DNA of 64,000 nt from Bacillaceae bacterium (lineage in GTDB: Bacteria > Bacillota > Bacilli > JACDOE01): contig JACDOE010000001.1 of the NCBI GenBank assembly GCA_017656255.1, positions 186,001 to 250,000 of the forward strand, written 5' to 3'. Below are positions 25,279 to 32,785 of this stretch, piece by piece. Positions within the stretch are counted from its first letter, which is position 1, and the number at the start of each line of letters is the position of its first letter. The notes below the pieces were generated by a model that was not told the origin of the DNA, ran no database searches, and saw nothing but the letters and a program-made list of their open reading frames with translations. Position numbers and translations under genes: made by a program.

Positions 25279-25755
25279 TTGTTGTATCAAATCCATCCTG
25301 TTGCCCTTGGCCGGGATCAATCGGACACGGAATTGCACATCTGGGATCCGGACAGTGAACTGGATAAATCCTTTGAGAAGATTAAACAAATTCAGGCTGA
25401 ATGCCGCTGGGGTGCCGGTCTGGTAGAGGATGAGGCGGCGCTTATTCTCTATCTTTTTCACAAGGATCAAACCATTGAAGTTTATTTTCCGCAAAAGGTG
25501 GCAGTCGGGCCTGACCGAGAAATGAATTCCTGGGTTGTTCTACTGTCCCAACAACCGGAGTCGCTTGTGCTGGTCTATGGTAACAAACCGACTGACCGCA
25601 GCAAGTGGCTCAGGGTAACCTTTGCCGAAAAAAATACGTTGCTTGCAAATCTTGAACAATTTGCCGATCAGACAATGGAACTAAGCCGAAAAGGCACGTC
25701 CGATCCGGTTATTCAAGAAGTAGCGGATTATTTCAAGGTAGTAAGGGAAAGCTGA
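25279..25755 (+). CDS. Hypothetical protein linked to the molybdoenzyme
   Basis: A 158-residue soluble protein I do not recognise. It starts with TTG at 25279 behind GGGAGGGA and is 42 nt after the molybdoenzyme, before the shared terminator, so it belongs to the same operon. It is rich in acidic residues and aromatic beta-strand-like segments (LILYLFHKDQTIEVYFP, WVVLLSQQPESLVLVYG). No cysteines resembling FeS ligands and no TorD-like helical pattern are visible. A role as accessory or assembly factor is possible by position only. Confidence 0.7.
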   Translation: MLYQIHPVALGRDQSDTELHIWDPDSELDKSFEKIKQIQAECRWGAGLVEDEAALILYLFHKDQTIEVYFPQKVAVGPDREMNSWVVLLSQQPESLVLVYGNKPTDRSKWLRVTFAEKNTLLANLEQFADQTMELSRKGTSDPVIQEVADYFKVVRES

Positions 25756-25769
25756 AATTGAAACACACA

Positions 25770-25807
25770 GGGGCAAGTCCTTTTTACAGGGGGCTTCCCC
25801 TTTTTTA
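25770..25807 (+). terminator. Terminator of the molybdoenzyme operon
   Basis: GGGG-(C)-AAGTCC pairs with GGGCTTCCCC around a short loop with one bulged C; TTTTTT follows at 25801. Confidence 0.85.
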
Positions 25808-25908
25808 TTTGATGAAAACATGCCATAATGAAATCATAATGAAACCCTGTCAATAACATCTTCGTAAATAAAGGGACAGGATCAACATCAACACTGGTGG
25901 GATGAATT

Positions 25909-26526
25909 TTGGAAGTCAACGACATGCTACAACTTCTTGGCGATTCCATATCCAGATATGGTTACTGGGCGTTGTTTTTTGTGTTTTATCTGGGATTGAT
26001 CGGTTTTCCGGTTCCCGAAGAAACCCTGCTTGTCTTCTCAGGTTTTCTGGTACATACGGGACACCTGGACTACGTGACAACCATAACAGTCAGCTATCTG
26101 GGCACGATTTCGGCCATGACGACAGCCTATCTGATCGGCCGTTTTCTTGGCTATCCGTTCATTATGAGGTACGGTAGACGGCTGGGAATGAGCCGGGAAG
26201 TGATACAAAAAACAGAAACATGGTTTAACCGGGTCGGGAAATTCGCCATTCCGATCGGGTACTTTATTCCCGGTGTTCGGCAGTTCACAGCGTATTTTGC
26301 CGGTATGAGCCATTTGACATTCCGGTCGTTTGCCCTGTTTGCCTATACCGGTGGGCTGGTGTGGTCGATCACCTTCGTAACACTGGGGAGAGTACTGGGG
26401 GCTAATTGGAAACCAGTTTTTACATTTGTCTCATCCTATATAGCGGTGATTGCCGGAGGTATACTAATTTTGATCCTCATGGTTTATGTGTATCGGTACT
26501 GGAAAAAGCAGGTACATCACAAATAG
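25909..26526 (+). CDS. DedA-family membrane protein
   Basis: A 205-residue DedA/VTT-family protein with about five to six hydrophobic segments. Recognisable motifs are FPVPEETLLVFSG near residue 35, the glycine-rich TAYLIGRFLGYPFIMRYGRR region, and FIPGVRQFTAYFAGM with the conserved arginine. The family includes undecaprenyl-phosphate and phospholipid flippases and affects membrane potential and antimicrobial resistance. TTG 25909 with GGTGGGA upstream is preferred; ATG 25924 is possible. The exact lipid substrate is unknown. Confidence 0.88.
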   Translation: MEVNDMLQLLGDSISRYGYWALFFVFYLGLIGFPVPEETLLVFSGFLVHTGHLDYVTTITVSYLGTISAMTTAYLIGRFLGYPFIMRYGRRLGMSREVIQKTETWFNRVGKFAIPIGYFIPGVRQFTAYFAGMSHLTFRSFALFAYTGGLVWSITFVTLGRVLGANWKPVFTFVSSYIAVIAGGILILILMVYVYRYWKKQVHHK

Positions 26527-26566
26527 GAAAAATGGTTATGCCCGAAAAAAGAAAGGGGACAAGGAC

Positions 26567-27733
26567 ATGCTGAAAGATAATATGAAAAAAGTGGCCTCAT
26601 TTGTTCGGGATCACCGAAAAGAAATTTCCTCGGTGCTGGGCGGAATCGAATGGTTACAACTGACGCAGGGACGTATTGTGGTCGACGAAGATGCTCTCAA
26701 TGAACAGTATTTGCCGCTGTTCAAGGATCATATGCCGGAAGAAGTTGAAGGACTGGCAATCAGAATCCGGGATGGTTATCTGGAAGTTAAAGCGAATGTT
26801 CGGGTAAAAGGAGAACGAATCCGCGGCATATACCGAATCTGGATCGATCAATATGTTTTTGACGCCCAGGCGCATCGCTTTGTCCTTTCATATCAGGAAG
26901 AGATCCCGTTTGATACCGTACCGCTGGGAAAAAGATTATTGTTTTCAACCGGTAAATTTATCATGCAGGCTGTTACTGGACAATCCTTACTCGGTTATGC
27001 CATGAAAGAAAAAGAAGGAATTGAGTTTGATGGGAACAGGATGATTCTGGACCTGGATCAGATTCCCGCTTTCCAGCGTCTGAGAGAAAAGAAATTCCTC
27101 GGCCAACCACTCATTGATCGTATTAAAATTAAAAACATTACGCTGGAGAAAGAAAAACTGAATGTAGACATTTCCATACTGGGATGGGATGAGCCGGCGC
27201 CGCCCTATCACGAGTTAGATACGGAATTGATAGATGAAAACGACAGACAGGAGGAAGGAGAGCAGATAGATGAAAACCTGATCCGGATTGAGCGAAACCA
27301 TCAGCGTTTTTACGATAAATTGAGGGAACGAATCCGAATATTTATACAGGAAAAAGGGGGAGAGAAAGCGGACCAGAGTCTCCGGTACCTGCTGGTTGCA
27401 CCGGATTTGTTTGTGCTACTGGCCCGTTTGTTAAAAGATCCGAGAGTTCCATTAAAATCCAAAAGCATCGTGACGGCAGCCATTGCTTACTTTATCACAC
27501 CGGTAGACATTATTCCCGAATTTCTGACCGGTCCCGCCGGGTATCTGGATGATATCGTGCTGGCTGTACTGGCGCTCAAATCGATTCTGCTGGATGTCGA
27601 TCGTCGGATACTGGAAGACCACTGGAACGGAGAAGAATCGCTTTTGTCCGTTATTCAGGACATTGTTCACAGAGCAAATGACCTGGTCGGGTCCCGAACG
27701 GTTTCCCTGATCAAAAAAGTATTGAAAAAATAG
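26567..27733 (+). CDS. Hypothetical protein with C-terminal YkvA-like DUF1232 domain
   Basis: A 388-residue protein. Residues 1-250 are an uncharacterised region of alternating beta-like segments and acidic stretches. Residues about 285-345 are a DUF1232/YkvA module: VPLKSKSIVTAAIAYFITPVDIIPEF then GYLDDIVLAVLAL, a hydrophobic hairpin that may insert in membranes. Start at ATG 26567 is set by GAAAGGGGA; the frame open to 26486 overlaps dedA and lacks a binding site. DUF1232 alone is usually about 130 residues, so the large N-terminal part is notable. Function unknown. Confidence 0.75.
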   Translation: MLKDNMKKVASFVRDHRKEISSVLGGIEWLQLTQGRIVVDEDALNEQYLPLFKDHMPEEVEGLAIRIRDGYLEVKANVRVKGERIRGIYRIWIDQYVFDAQAHRFVLSYQEEIPFDTVPLGKRLLFSTGKFIMQAVTGQSLLGYAMKEKEGIEFDGNRMILDLDQIPAFQRLREKKFLGQPLIDRIKIKNITLEKEKLNVDISILGWDEPAPPYHELDTELIDENDRQEEGEQIDENLIRIERNHQRFYDKLRERIRIFIQEKGGEKADQSLRYLLVAPDLFVLLARLLKDPRVPLKSKSIVTAAIAYFITPVDIIPEFLTGPAGYLDDIVLAVLALKSILLDVDRRILEDHWNGEESLLSVIQDIVHRANDLVGSRTVSLIKKVLKK

Positions 27734-27748
27734 TCCGTCCTGTTTTAT

Positions 27749-28249
27749 TTATACGGAGGTCTTCATCTCCTGTTTTTCCTGTTCACTGGAAATCGGAAGC
27801 ACATGTTTAATCATGGCGATCTCGTCGCAGGCATGATATTTGGGACAGTTGAGACAATCTTTCCACACTTTGTGCGACAAGGTTTCTTTGTTCACAACTT
27901 TATATCCGCTCTTTTCAAAAAACTCCTTCTGATAGGTCAGGGTGATCACACGGGGGATTCCCAGAAATTTAGCCCTGTTTTCCAGTTCCTCGACAAGTCT
28001 GGATCCCAGACCCTGACCGGAATGTTGATCAGACACCGCCAGTGAACGAATTTCCGACAGATCTTCCCACAGGATATGTAGGCCTCCGACCCCTACGATT
28101 TTCTCTTCATCTTCAATCACCAGAAAATTCTGCAGTGTCTCATAAAGAGACAATTTAGAACGGGGGAGCATTAACCCTTTTTCAGCATAATTGTTGATTA
28201 ATTGAAGCATCCCCGGTATATCCTGGATTTTGGCTGCCCGAATGTTCAA
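27749..28249 (-). CDS. GNAT N-acetyltransferase, ArgA-like
   Basis: A 166-residue GNAT enzyme with the acetyl-CoA loop at HSGQGLGSRLVEELENRA and the YQKEFFEKSGYKVV strand-helix typical of stand-alone short N-acetylglutamate synthases. The C-terminal CLNCPKYHACDE cysteine cluster also occurs in that group. These enzymes acetylate glutamate in arginine synthesis. I set the start at TTG 28249, 7 nt after GGAGGG; the longer reading to 28264 begins inside the ribosome binding site. A palindrome close to the arginine-repressor consensus lies just upstream (28267-28280), which supports the arginine link. Confidence 0.78.
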   Translation of the reverse strand: MNIRAAKIQDIPGMLQLINNYAEKGLMLPRSKLSLYETLQNFLVIEDEEKIVGVGGLHILWEDLSEIRSLAVSDQHSGQGLGSRLVEELENRAKFLGIPRVITLTYQKEFFEKSGYKVVNKETLSHKVWKDCLNCPKYHACDEIAMIKHVLPISSEQEKQEMKTSV

Positions 28250-28266
28250 TTTGTGACCCTCCAAAG

Positions 28267-28280
28267 CGAATAATTATTCG
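28267..28280. promoter_or_regulatory. ARG-box-like palindrome
   Basis: Perfect palindrome CGAATAATTATTCG, differing from the core ArgR/AhrC half-site pattern TGAAT-WWWW-ATTCA only at the outermost pair. It sits immediately upstream of the ribosome binding site of the ArgA-like gene. Confidence 0.5.
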
Positions 28281-28423
28281 AAATATAATATAAATATACA
28301 ATCGATCCGGTTTTATGTCTAGGGGATTTTTTAAAAAATATAAAACAAAGTATATTTTAAGCAGGATCAGAAGATTTCTGCATAGAATATAATAATACTA
28401 AGATACTCTGGGGGGTGTTCGGT

Positions 28424-28714
28424 GTGGCGAAATTGTCTCTCGATCAAATTGAGTTAAACATGTCCAGGATTTTCGGTTGGATGCTGAAGGATCAACGTGT
28501 GATTGAAAGGGAATTTCAGTTTGCGAGTTTCAGTGAAGCGATGGCGTTTGTGAACCGAGTTGCCGAAATTGCAGAATCCACCAATCATCATCCGGATATC
28601 ACCATTCGTTCTAACAAGGTTAAAATTGCTTTAACGACTCATGATGAAAACGGTTTAACAGGCCGGGATTTCTCTATGGCCCAGAAGATCAACAAGATTC
28701 TTATGAATCGTTAG
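28424..28714 (+). CDS. Pterin-4a-carbinolamine dehydratase
   Basis: A 96-residue PCD/DCoH family protein. The signature STNHHPDI (catalytic histidines near residue 50) and LTTHDENGLTGRDFSMAQKI are clear. It dehydrates 4a-hydroxytetrahydropterin; with no aromatic amino-acid hydroxylase seen here it might instead assist molybdopterin-related pterin chemistry, as suggested for orphan PCDs. GTG 28424, 6 nt after GGGGGGTG, is the better start; the frame opens at 28415. A TATAAT-like element lies about 35 nt upstream. Confidence 0.9.
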   Translation: MAKLSLDQIELNMSRIFGWMLKDQRVIEREFQFASFSEAMAFVNRVAEIAESTNHHPDITIRSNKVKIALTTHDENGLTGRDFSMAQKINKILMNR

Positions 28715-28731
28715 ATTGACTGATCTGTTAT

Positions 28732-28769
28732 GCACACTGTCTATCCCAGGATGGTGTGCTTATTTTTTT
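28732..28769 (+). terminator. Terminator after the PCD gene
   Basis: GCACAC..ATCC pairs with GGAT..GTGTGC with an internal loop, followed by TTATTTTTTT. Confidence 0.8.
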
Positions 28770-28883
28770 GATAATTCTGTCAGGTTACTCGTGAATTTTT
28801 TCGATCCTAATGAGTTGTTTCTTTCTCTTGTTCATGGCAAACTAATTAAATAGAAGATATCGACAAAAGGAAGTGAGACAGAA

Positions 28884-29306
28884 ATGAAGTCAACTGTCGC
28901 CTGGAAAGGCAAAATGAGATTTGAGGCGGAAGGGCCTTCCGGTCATACTCTGATTATGGATGCTTCACCGGATATTGGCGGTGAGAACACAGGACCACGG
29001 CCGATGGAAATCCTGTTGCACAGCGTGGCGGGATGTAGCGGAATTGACATCATCATGATGCTTAAAAAAATGAGGCTGGATGTTGAACACTTTTCGATGG
29101 AGTTGGATGGAAAACGTGCCGATGATCATCCTCGCCGGTTCACAGATATTCATATTGTTTACAAATTTGAAGGAGATCTTCCTCCCAATAAGGTAGAACG
29201 GGCTGTCCGGCTGTCTGTTGAAAAGTATTGTTCCGTATCAAAGTCTTTGAATGCCAACATCACTTACCATTATGAGATCAACGGAGAAAGGTTCGATGTT
29301 CAATAA
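28884..29306 (+). CDS. OsmC-family protein (YhfA-like)
   Basis: A 140-residue OsmC/Ohr superfamily protein. One likely peroxidatic cysteine lies in HSVAGCSGIDIIMMLKKM and the second in EKYCSVSKSL, the usual two-cysteine spacing. The family reduces organic hydroperoxides with thiols; the YhfA branch is less well characterised. ATG start behind AAAGGAAGTGAG. The next gene begins 30 nt later, so they may be co-transcribed. Confidence 0.88.
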   Translation: MKSTVAWKGKMRFEAEGPSGHTLIMDASPDIGGENTGPRPMEILLHSVAGCSGIDIIMMLKKMRLDVEHFSMELDGKRADDHPRRFTDIHIVYKFEGDLPPNKVERAVRLSVEKYCSVSKSLNANITYHYEINGERFDVQ

Positions 29307-29335
29307 AACTTCACTCCGACGGAGGTGAAGACACG

Positions 29336-29725
29336 ATGAAAAAGTATTTCACCGTTGAAGAAGCCAATCAGGCTCTTCCTCTCATTGAAGAAGAGTTGAA
29401 AAAACTGCAACCCCTCAAGAAGAAGATCGACCAGAAATATTATCAATTATCCCTGTTAAAAAAATCAAACCACCCATCCGTCAACGAACAGCAAATTTTT
29501 TCACTTGAAGCTGAACTTGATTTTCTGTTGATGGAATCGCAGCTATATTTGGACAACATTAAAAAGATGGGGGGACAGGTCCGGGATATCGAGACGGGAC
29601 TCATCGATTTTCCCTCCGTCAAGAACGGTGAAGAAATTTTTTTGTGCTGGAAAATGGGGGAAGAGAAAGTAACCTACTGGCATGGTGTTTCAGAAGGTTT
29701 TGCCGGTAGAAAAAAGATTGAATAG
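29336..29725 (+). CDS. DUF2203 family protein
   Basis: A 129-residue protein matching DUF2203: YFTVEEANQALPLIEEELKKL at the N terminus (helical, amphipathic), and GLIDFPSVKNGEEIFLCWKMGEEKVTYWHG near the end. Function of the family is not established. The central part is strongly helical and could form a coiled coil. It is placed between the OsmC and HAD genes with short gaps (29 and 11 nt), suggesting an operon running to nth. Confidence 0.82.
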   Translation: MKKYFTVEEANQALPLIEEELKKLQPLKKKIDQKYYQLSLLKKSNHPSVNEQQIFSLEAELDFLLMESQLYLDNIKKMGGQVRDIETGLIDFPSVKNGEEIFLCWKMGEEKVTYWHGVSEGFAGRKKIE

Positions 29726-29736
29726 GACGGGGATCT

Positions 29737-30549
29737 ATGAATCAAATCAAATCATCCTGCATCGTTTCCGACATGGACGGGACGCTTTTGAATCGGGATA
29801 AGCAGATTTCAGCCGGGAATCTCCGTGCCATCCGTCAGTTTGTCAGAACCGGTGGCACCTTTACGGTGGCCACCGGGAGGATGGCCAAAACTGTACGTCC
29901 TTATGCCGAAGAACTGGAACTGAAATGTCCTGTAATTCTGTACAACGGTGCGCAGATCTTTGACTTCACCCAAAATCGGGTGCTATGGGAAAAACGACTT
30001 CCTGCACAGGCTATTACGCTGATAAAGGAGATGGCCGCAAGATTTCCCGATATTTCCCTGTTTATGTATGAGGGAGATCATATCCTAGTTTTTCAAAATC
30101 ATGCCTATATCCGGGAAGTGGAACAGAGTAAAAAGCTTCCGCTTCGTCGCATCGGACATGCGGATGATATCACCGGGATCAACCTGTTTAAAATCGTTTT
30201 ATATCACGTGGATGTCAATCGGCTTCGGGAAGCGGAACTCCTTTTGAAACAAAACACGGCGTATCAGATTGTCTATTCGCACCCGCATTATCTTGAGGTG
30301 CTTCCCGAAGGCGTTTCCAAAGGTTCCGCGCTTAGGGTCTGGAGTGAATGGACCGGTATTCCACAGGCTCAGGTTCTGGCAGTGGGGGACAACATGAATG
30401 ATGAGGCACTGCTTAAAGAAGCGGGTATCGGGGTTGCGGTATCCAATGCTCATCCTGATCTAAAGAAAATAGCGGATCACATAACGGTTTCTCATGATGA
30501 AGATGCGGTAAAGGTGTTGATTGAAAATTGGATGAGGGAGTGGCGCTGA
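29737..30549 (+). CDS. HAD-superfamily (Cof-type) phosphatase
   Basis: A 270-residue Cof/YwpJ-type haloacid-dehalogenase hydrolase. Motif I is DMDGTLLNRD (nucleophile Asp near residue 13). The C2 cap domain sits in the middle, the motif III lysine lies in PEGVSKGSAL, and motif IV is GDNMNDEALLKEAG. Such enzymes dephosphorylate sugar phosphates, FMN or pyridoxal phosphate; the substrate is not predictable. The stop is 1 nt from the nth start. Confidence 0.9.
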   Translation: MNQIKSSCIVSDMDGTLLNRDKQISAGNLRAIRQFVRTGGTFTVATGRMAKTVRPYAEELELKCPVILYNGAQIFDFTQNRVLWEKRLPAQAITLIKEMAARFPDISLFMYEGDHILVFQNHAYIREVEQSKKLPLRRIGHADDITGINLFKIVLYHVDVNRLREAELLLKQNTAYQIVYSHPHYLEVLPEGVSKGSALRVWSEWTGIPQAQVLAVGDNMNDEALLKEAGIGVAVSNAHPDLKKIADHITVSHDEDAVKVLIENWMREWR

Positions 30550-30550
30550 G

Positions 30551-31198
30551 ATGCTAAACAAAACACAGGTCAGACAGGTCCTTGATATTGTTGCGGACAT
30601 GTTTCCCCATGCCCAGTGTGAATTAATCCATTCCAATCCCTTCGAGTTGTTGATCGCCGTGGTGCTCTCGGCCCAGAGCACAGACCAGACTGTTAACAAA
30701 GTCACCCGGGATCTGTTCAAAAAATATAAAAAACCGGAAGATTATCTTCAGGTGCCTCTCGAAGAGCTTGAAAATGATATCAAGCGCATCGGCTTATGGC
30801 GAAACAAGGCCAAAAATATTCGGAAATTGTGTGAGAAAATCGTGTATGAATACGGCGGGGAAGTCCCCCGGGAACATGAAGAACTGACAAAATTGCCGGG
30901 TGTCGGAAGAAAAACGGCCAATGTCGTCGTTTCCAATGCGTTCGGAGTACCGGCCATCGCCGTCGATACACATGTGGAGCGGGTATCCAAACGTCTGGGG
31001 ATATGCCGCTGGAAAGATACCCCGCTGGAAGTGGAAAAGACATTGATGAAAAAAGTTCCCCGCGAGGAATGGACGCTCACACACCATCGCCTAATTTTTC
31101 TGGGAAGGTATCATTGTAAATCCCAGAATCCGAAGTGTGAATCCTGCCCGCTATTGGATCTCTGTCGGGAAGGTAAAAAGCGGATGAAAGTAAAATAA
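30551..31198 (+). CDS. nth: Endonuclease III
   Basis: A 215-residue DNA glycosylase/AP lyase that removes oxidised pyrimidines. The helix-hairpin-helix LPGVGRKTANVV carries the catalytic lysine, the catalytic aspartate lies in AVDTHVERVSKRL, and the C-terminal 4Fe-4S cluster (C-x6-C-x2-C-x5-C, CKSQNPKCESCPLLDLC) is complete. It is translationally close to the HAD gene and followed by a strong bidirectional terminator. The usual B. subtilis neighbour dnaD is absent. Confidence 0.96.
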   Translation: MLNKTQVRQVLDIVADMFPHAQCELIHSNPFELLIAVVLSAQSTDQTVNKVTRDLFKKYKKPEDYLQVPLEELENDIKRIGLWRNKAKNIRKLCEKIVYEYGGEVPREHEELTKLPGVGRKTANVVVSNAFGVPAIAVDTHVERVSKRLGICRWKDTPLEVEKTLMKKVPREEWTLTHHRLIFLGRYHCKSQNPKCESCPLLDLCREGKKRMKVK

Positions 31199-31211
31199 GT
31201 ATCTTTTAAGG

Positions 31212-31250
31212 AAAACAAGCAGACACAAGCATTCTGCTTGTTTTTTATTT
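31212..31250. terminator. Bidirectional terminator between nth and greA
   Basis: Eleven-base arms AAAACAAGCAG (31212-31222) and CTGCTTGTTTT (31234-31244). T runs occur on both sides, serving the convergent nth and greA genes; the 3' end overlaps the last codons of greA. Confidence 0.88.
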
Positions 31251-31745
31251 TATTTCGATGATTTTAAAGGGAATGGTCCCGTCCGGAACCTGGATATTGA
31301 CGGTATCTCCCACTGTACGATTGATCAATTGGGAGCCAATGGGCGATTCATTGGAGATTTTACCGTCTGAAGGGTCGGATTCCGTTGTTCCGACAATGGT
31401 ATAGGTTTCTTTTTCTCCATCCGGAAGTTCCTGAATAACCACCGTCGAGCCAATGGTTACCACGTTTTTATCGCCCTTTTCTCTGGAGATGATTTTCGAA
31501 TTGGATATGAGGTTTTCCAGTGTAACAATACGGGTTTCAACGTGGGCCTGTTCATCTTTGGCGGCGTCATATTCCGAGTTTTCACTGAGGTCACCGTAAC
31601 TGATGGCAATCTTTAGCCGTTCCGCCACTTCCTTTCTCTTCTGGCCCTTCAAATATTCCAGTTCATCTTTTAATTTCTGCAGGCCCTCTTCGGTGACATA
31701 GTTGATATCCGATTGTCTTTCTTTTCCTGCCAATGGGTTCACCAT
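31245..31745 (-). CDS. greA: Transcription elongation factor GreA
   Basis: A 166-residue GreA: the N-terminal coiled coil with GDLSENSEYDAAKDEQ (tip acidic residues that reach the RNA polymerase active site, about residues 49-64) and the C-terminal FKBP-like domain (GSTVVIQELPDGEKETYTIVG, SPIGSQLINRTVGDTV). It rescues backtracked polymerase by stimulating transcript cleavage. ATG 31745 has AAGG directly before it, so a slightly downstream start is possible. Confidence 0.95.
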   Translation of the reverse strand: MVNPLAGKERQSDINYVTEEGLQKLKDELEYLKGQKRKEVAERLKIAISYGDLSENSEYDAAKDEQAHVETRIVTLENLISNSKIISREKGDKNVVTIGSTVVIQELPDGEKETYTIVGTTESDPSDGKISNESPIGSQLINRTVGDTVNIQVPDGTIPFKIIEIK

Positions 31746-31933
31746 CCTTCTGAACGGATTGTGGAAATATCGGGGTGCTTTTCATGATTATTCCCCATTT
31801 ATTTTACGATAAAACATAACGGGCAAAATGACAATTTGGGCAGTAGGGATGAGCCTAAATGATAAACGCCCACCCGTGTGTGCTCATATCCTGAAATTGA
31901 TAAATCACTAAACAAGATAAGGAGGAGGTTGAC

Positions 31934-32329
31934 GTGGTCGCCTATATTGTTAAAAAAGGGGACACCATGTACAAAATATCAAAACGATTTAATGTCCCGT
32001 TGCAATTACTGATTCGAGCCAATCCTCATATCCCCAATCCAAAAATTATTTTTCCTGGCCAGTTGATTTATATCCCGATTCCCAAAAAACACAGGGATTA
32101 TCCAAAGGCACCGAAATGTATGGTACCTTATCTGCCCCAGGTGCTTCAAATGTATTACAAGTCGATGATGATGAATGTCCCGCCTATGATGACGGGACCG
32201 GGTGTTTACGGACCTCAAGCCGGATTGGGACCCTATGCCAATCAGCCGTATGCCAATCAGCCGTATGCCAATCAGTCGTATGATGCTTACTACGATTATG
32301 ATTCTGTCTCAGATTCATCATCAGATTAA
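31934..32329 (+). CDS. LysM-domain protein, SafA-like spore coat/cortex protein
   Basis: A 131-residue protein with one LysM peptidoglycan-binding domain at residues 3-50 (YIVKKGDTMYKISKRFNV ... NPKIIFPGQLIYIP). A proline/methionine/tyrosine-rich tail follows, with three tandem YANQP units (15-bp DNA repeat, 32234-32278) and an aspartate/serine-rich end. This layout resembles SafA and other coat-associated LysM proteins at the cortex-coat interface. There is no signal peptide, as expected for mother-cell coat proteins. GTG start behind AAGGAGGAGG. It pairs with the next small coat-like gene. Confidence 0.8.
   Translation: MVAYIVKKGDTMYKISKRFNVPLQLLIRANPHIPNPKIIFPGQLIYIPIPKKHRDYPKAPKCMVPYLPQVLQMYYKSMMMNVPPMMTGPGVYGPQAGLGPYANQPYANQPYANQSYDAYYDYDSVSDSSSD
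32234..32278 (+). repeat. Three tandem 15-bp repeats inside the LysM gene
   Basis: TATGCCAATCAGCCG is repeated three times in frame (the last copy has TCG), encoding YANQP/YANQS units. Copy number could vary between strains. Confidence 0.9.
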
Positions 32330-32341
32330 AGGAGGGATAAC

Positions 32342-32557
32342 ATGAACAGACCATACTCGCTTACACCATTCAGCGGACCCTTTTATCAATACGGACCCTA
32401 TGGACCCTACGGTGGATATCCGGGTTACGGCGTTCCGTATAGTTATGATAATGACGTATTTGATCTTGACATCGATACTGATTTGGATTTGGATTTTGAT
32501 TTAGATTTCCAATTCGGATTTCAGCTTCCGTTTTATTTGATACCGTTGATTGACTGA
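32342..32557 (+). CDS. Small tyrosine/glycine- and aspartate-rich protein, coat-like
   Basis: A 71-residue protein starting at ATG 32342 behind AAAGGAGGG, 12 nt after the LysM gene. It has a GPYGPYGGYPGYG-type Tyr/Gly/Pro segment (residues 17-32), then an alternating Asp/Leu/Phe strand (DLDIDTDLDLDFDLDF, about 42-57) and a hydrophobic C terminus. Tyrosine-rich composition is typical of crosslinked spore-coat proteins. The alternating acidic/hydrophobic stretch would form an amphipathic beta-strand and might bind Ca2+ or self-assemble. No homologue recognised by name. Confidence 0.75.
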   Translation: MNRPYSLTPFSGPFYQYGPYGPYGGYPGYGVPYSYDNDVFDLDIDTDLDLDFDLDFQFGFQLPFYLIPLID

Positions 32558-32582
32558 CATGGAATATAGACTTGGCAGGTAC

Positions 32583-32617
32583 AAAGGGCTCCTGATGACA
32601 GGGGCCCTTTAAATTTG
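32583..32617 (+). terminator. Terminator after the coat-like pair
   Basis: Twelve-base arms AAAGGGCTCCTG and CAGGGGCCCTTT (one G-U pair) around a four-base loop, with AAATTT after it. Confidence 0.75.
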
Positions 32618-32785
32618 CTTTGAAATTACTGTAATAATCCGGGAGGTTGTTTTTATAGTCATAATCCGGAAGTAAAAGCCCTTTTTCATGAAATTGTCAT
32701 ACGCATGCTGCCCATTCACTTTTAATTTGGCGAAAATAATGTCATGATGATAAAGGACAGCATTTTGATCGGGGTGTGATGATTT

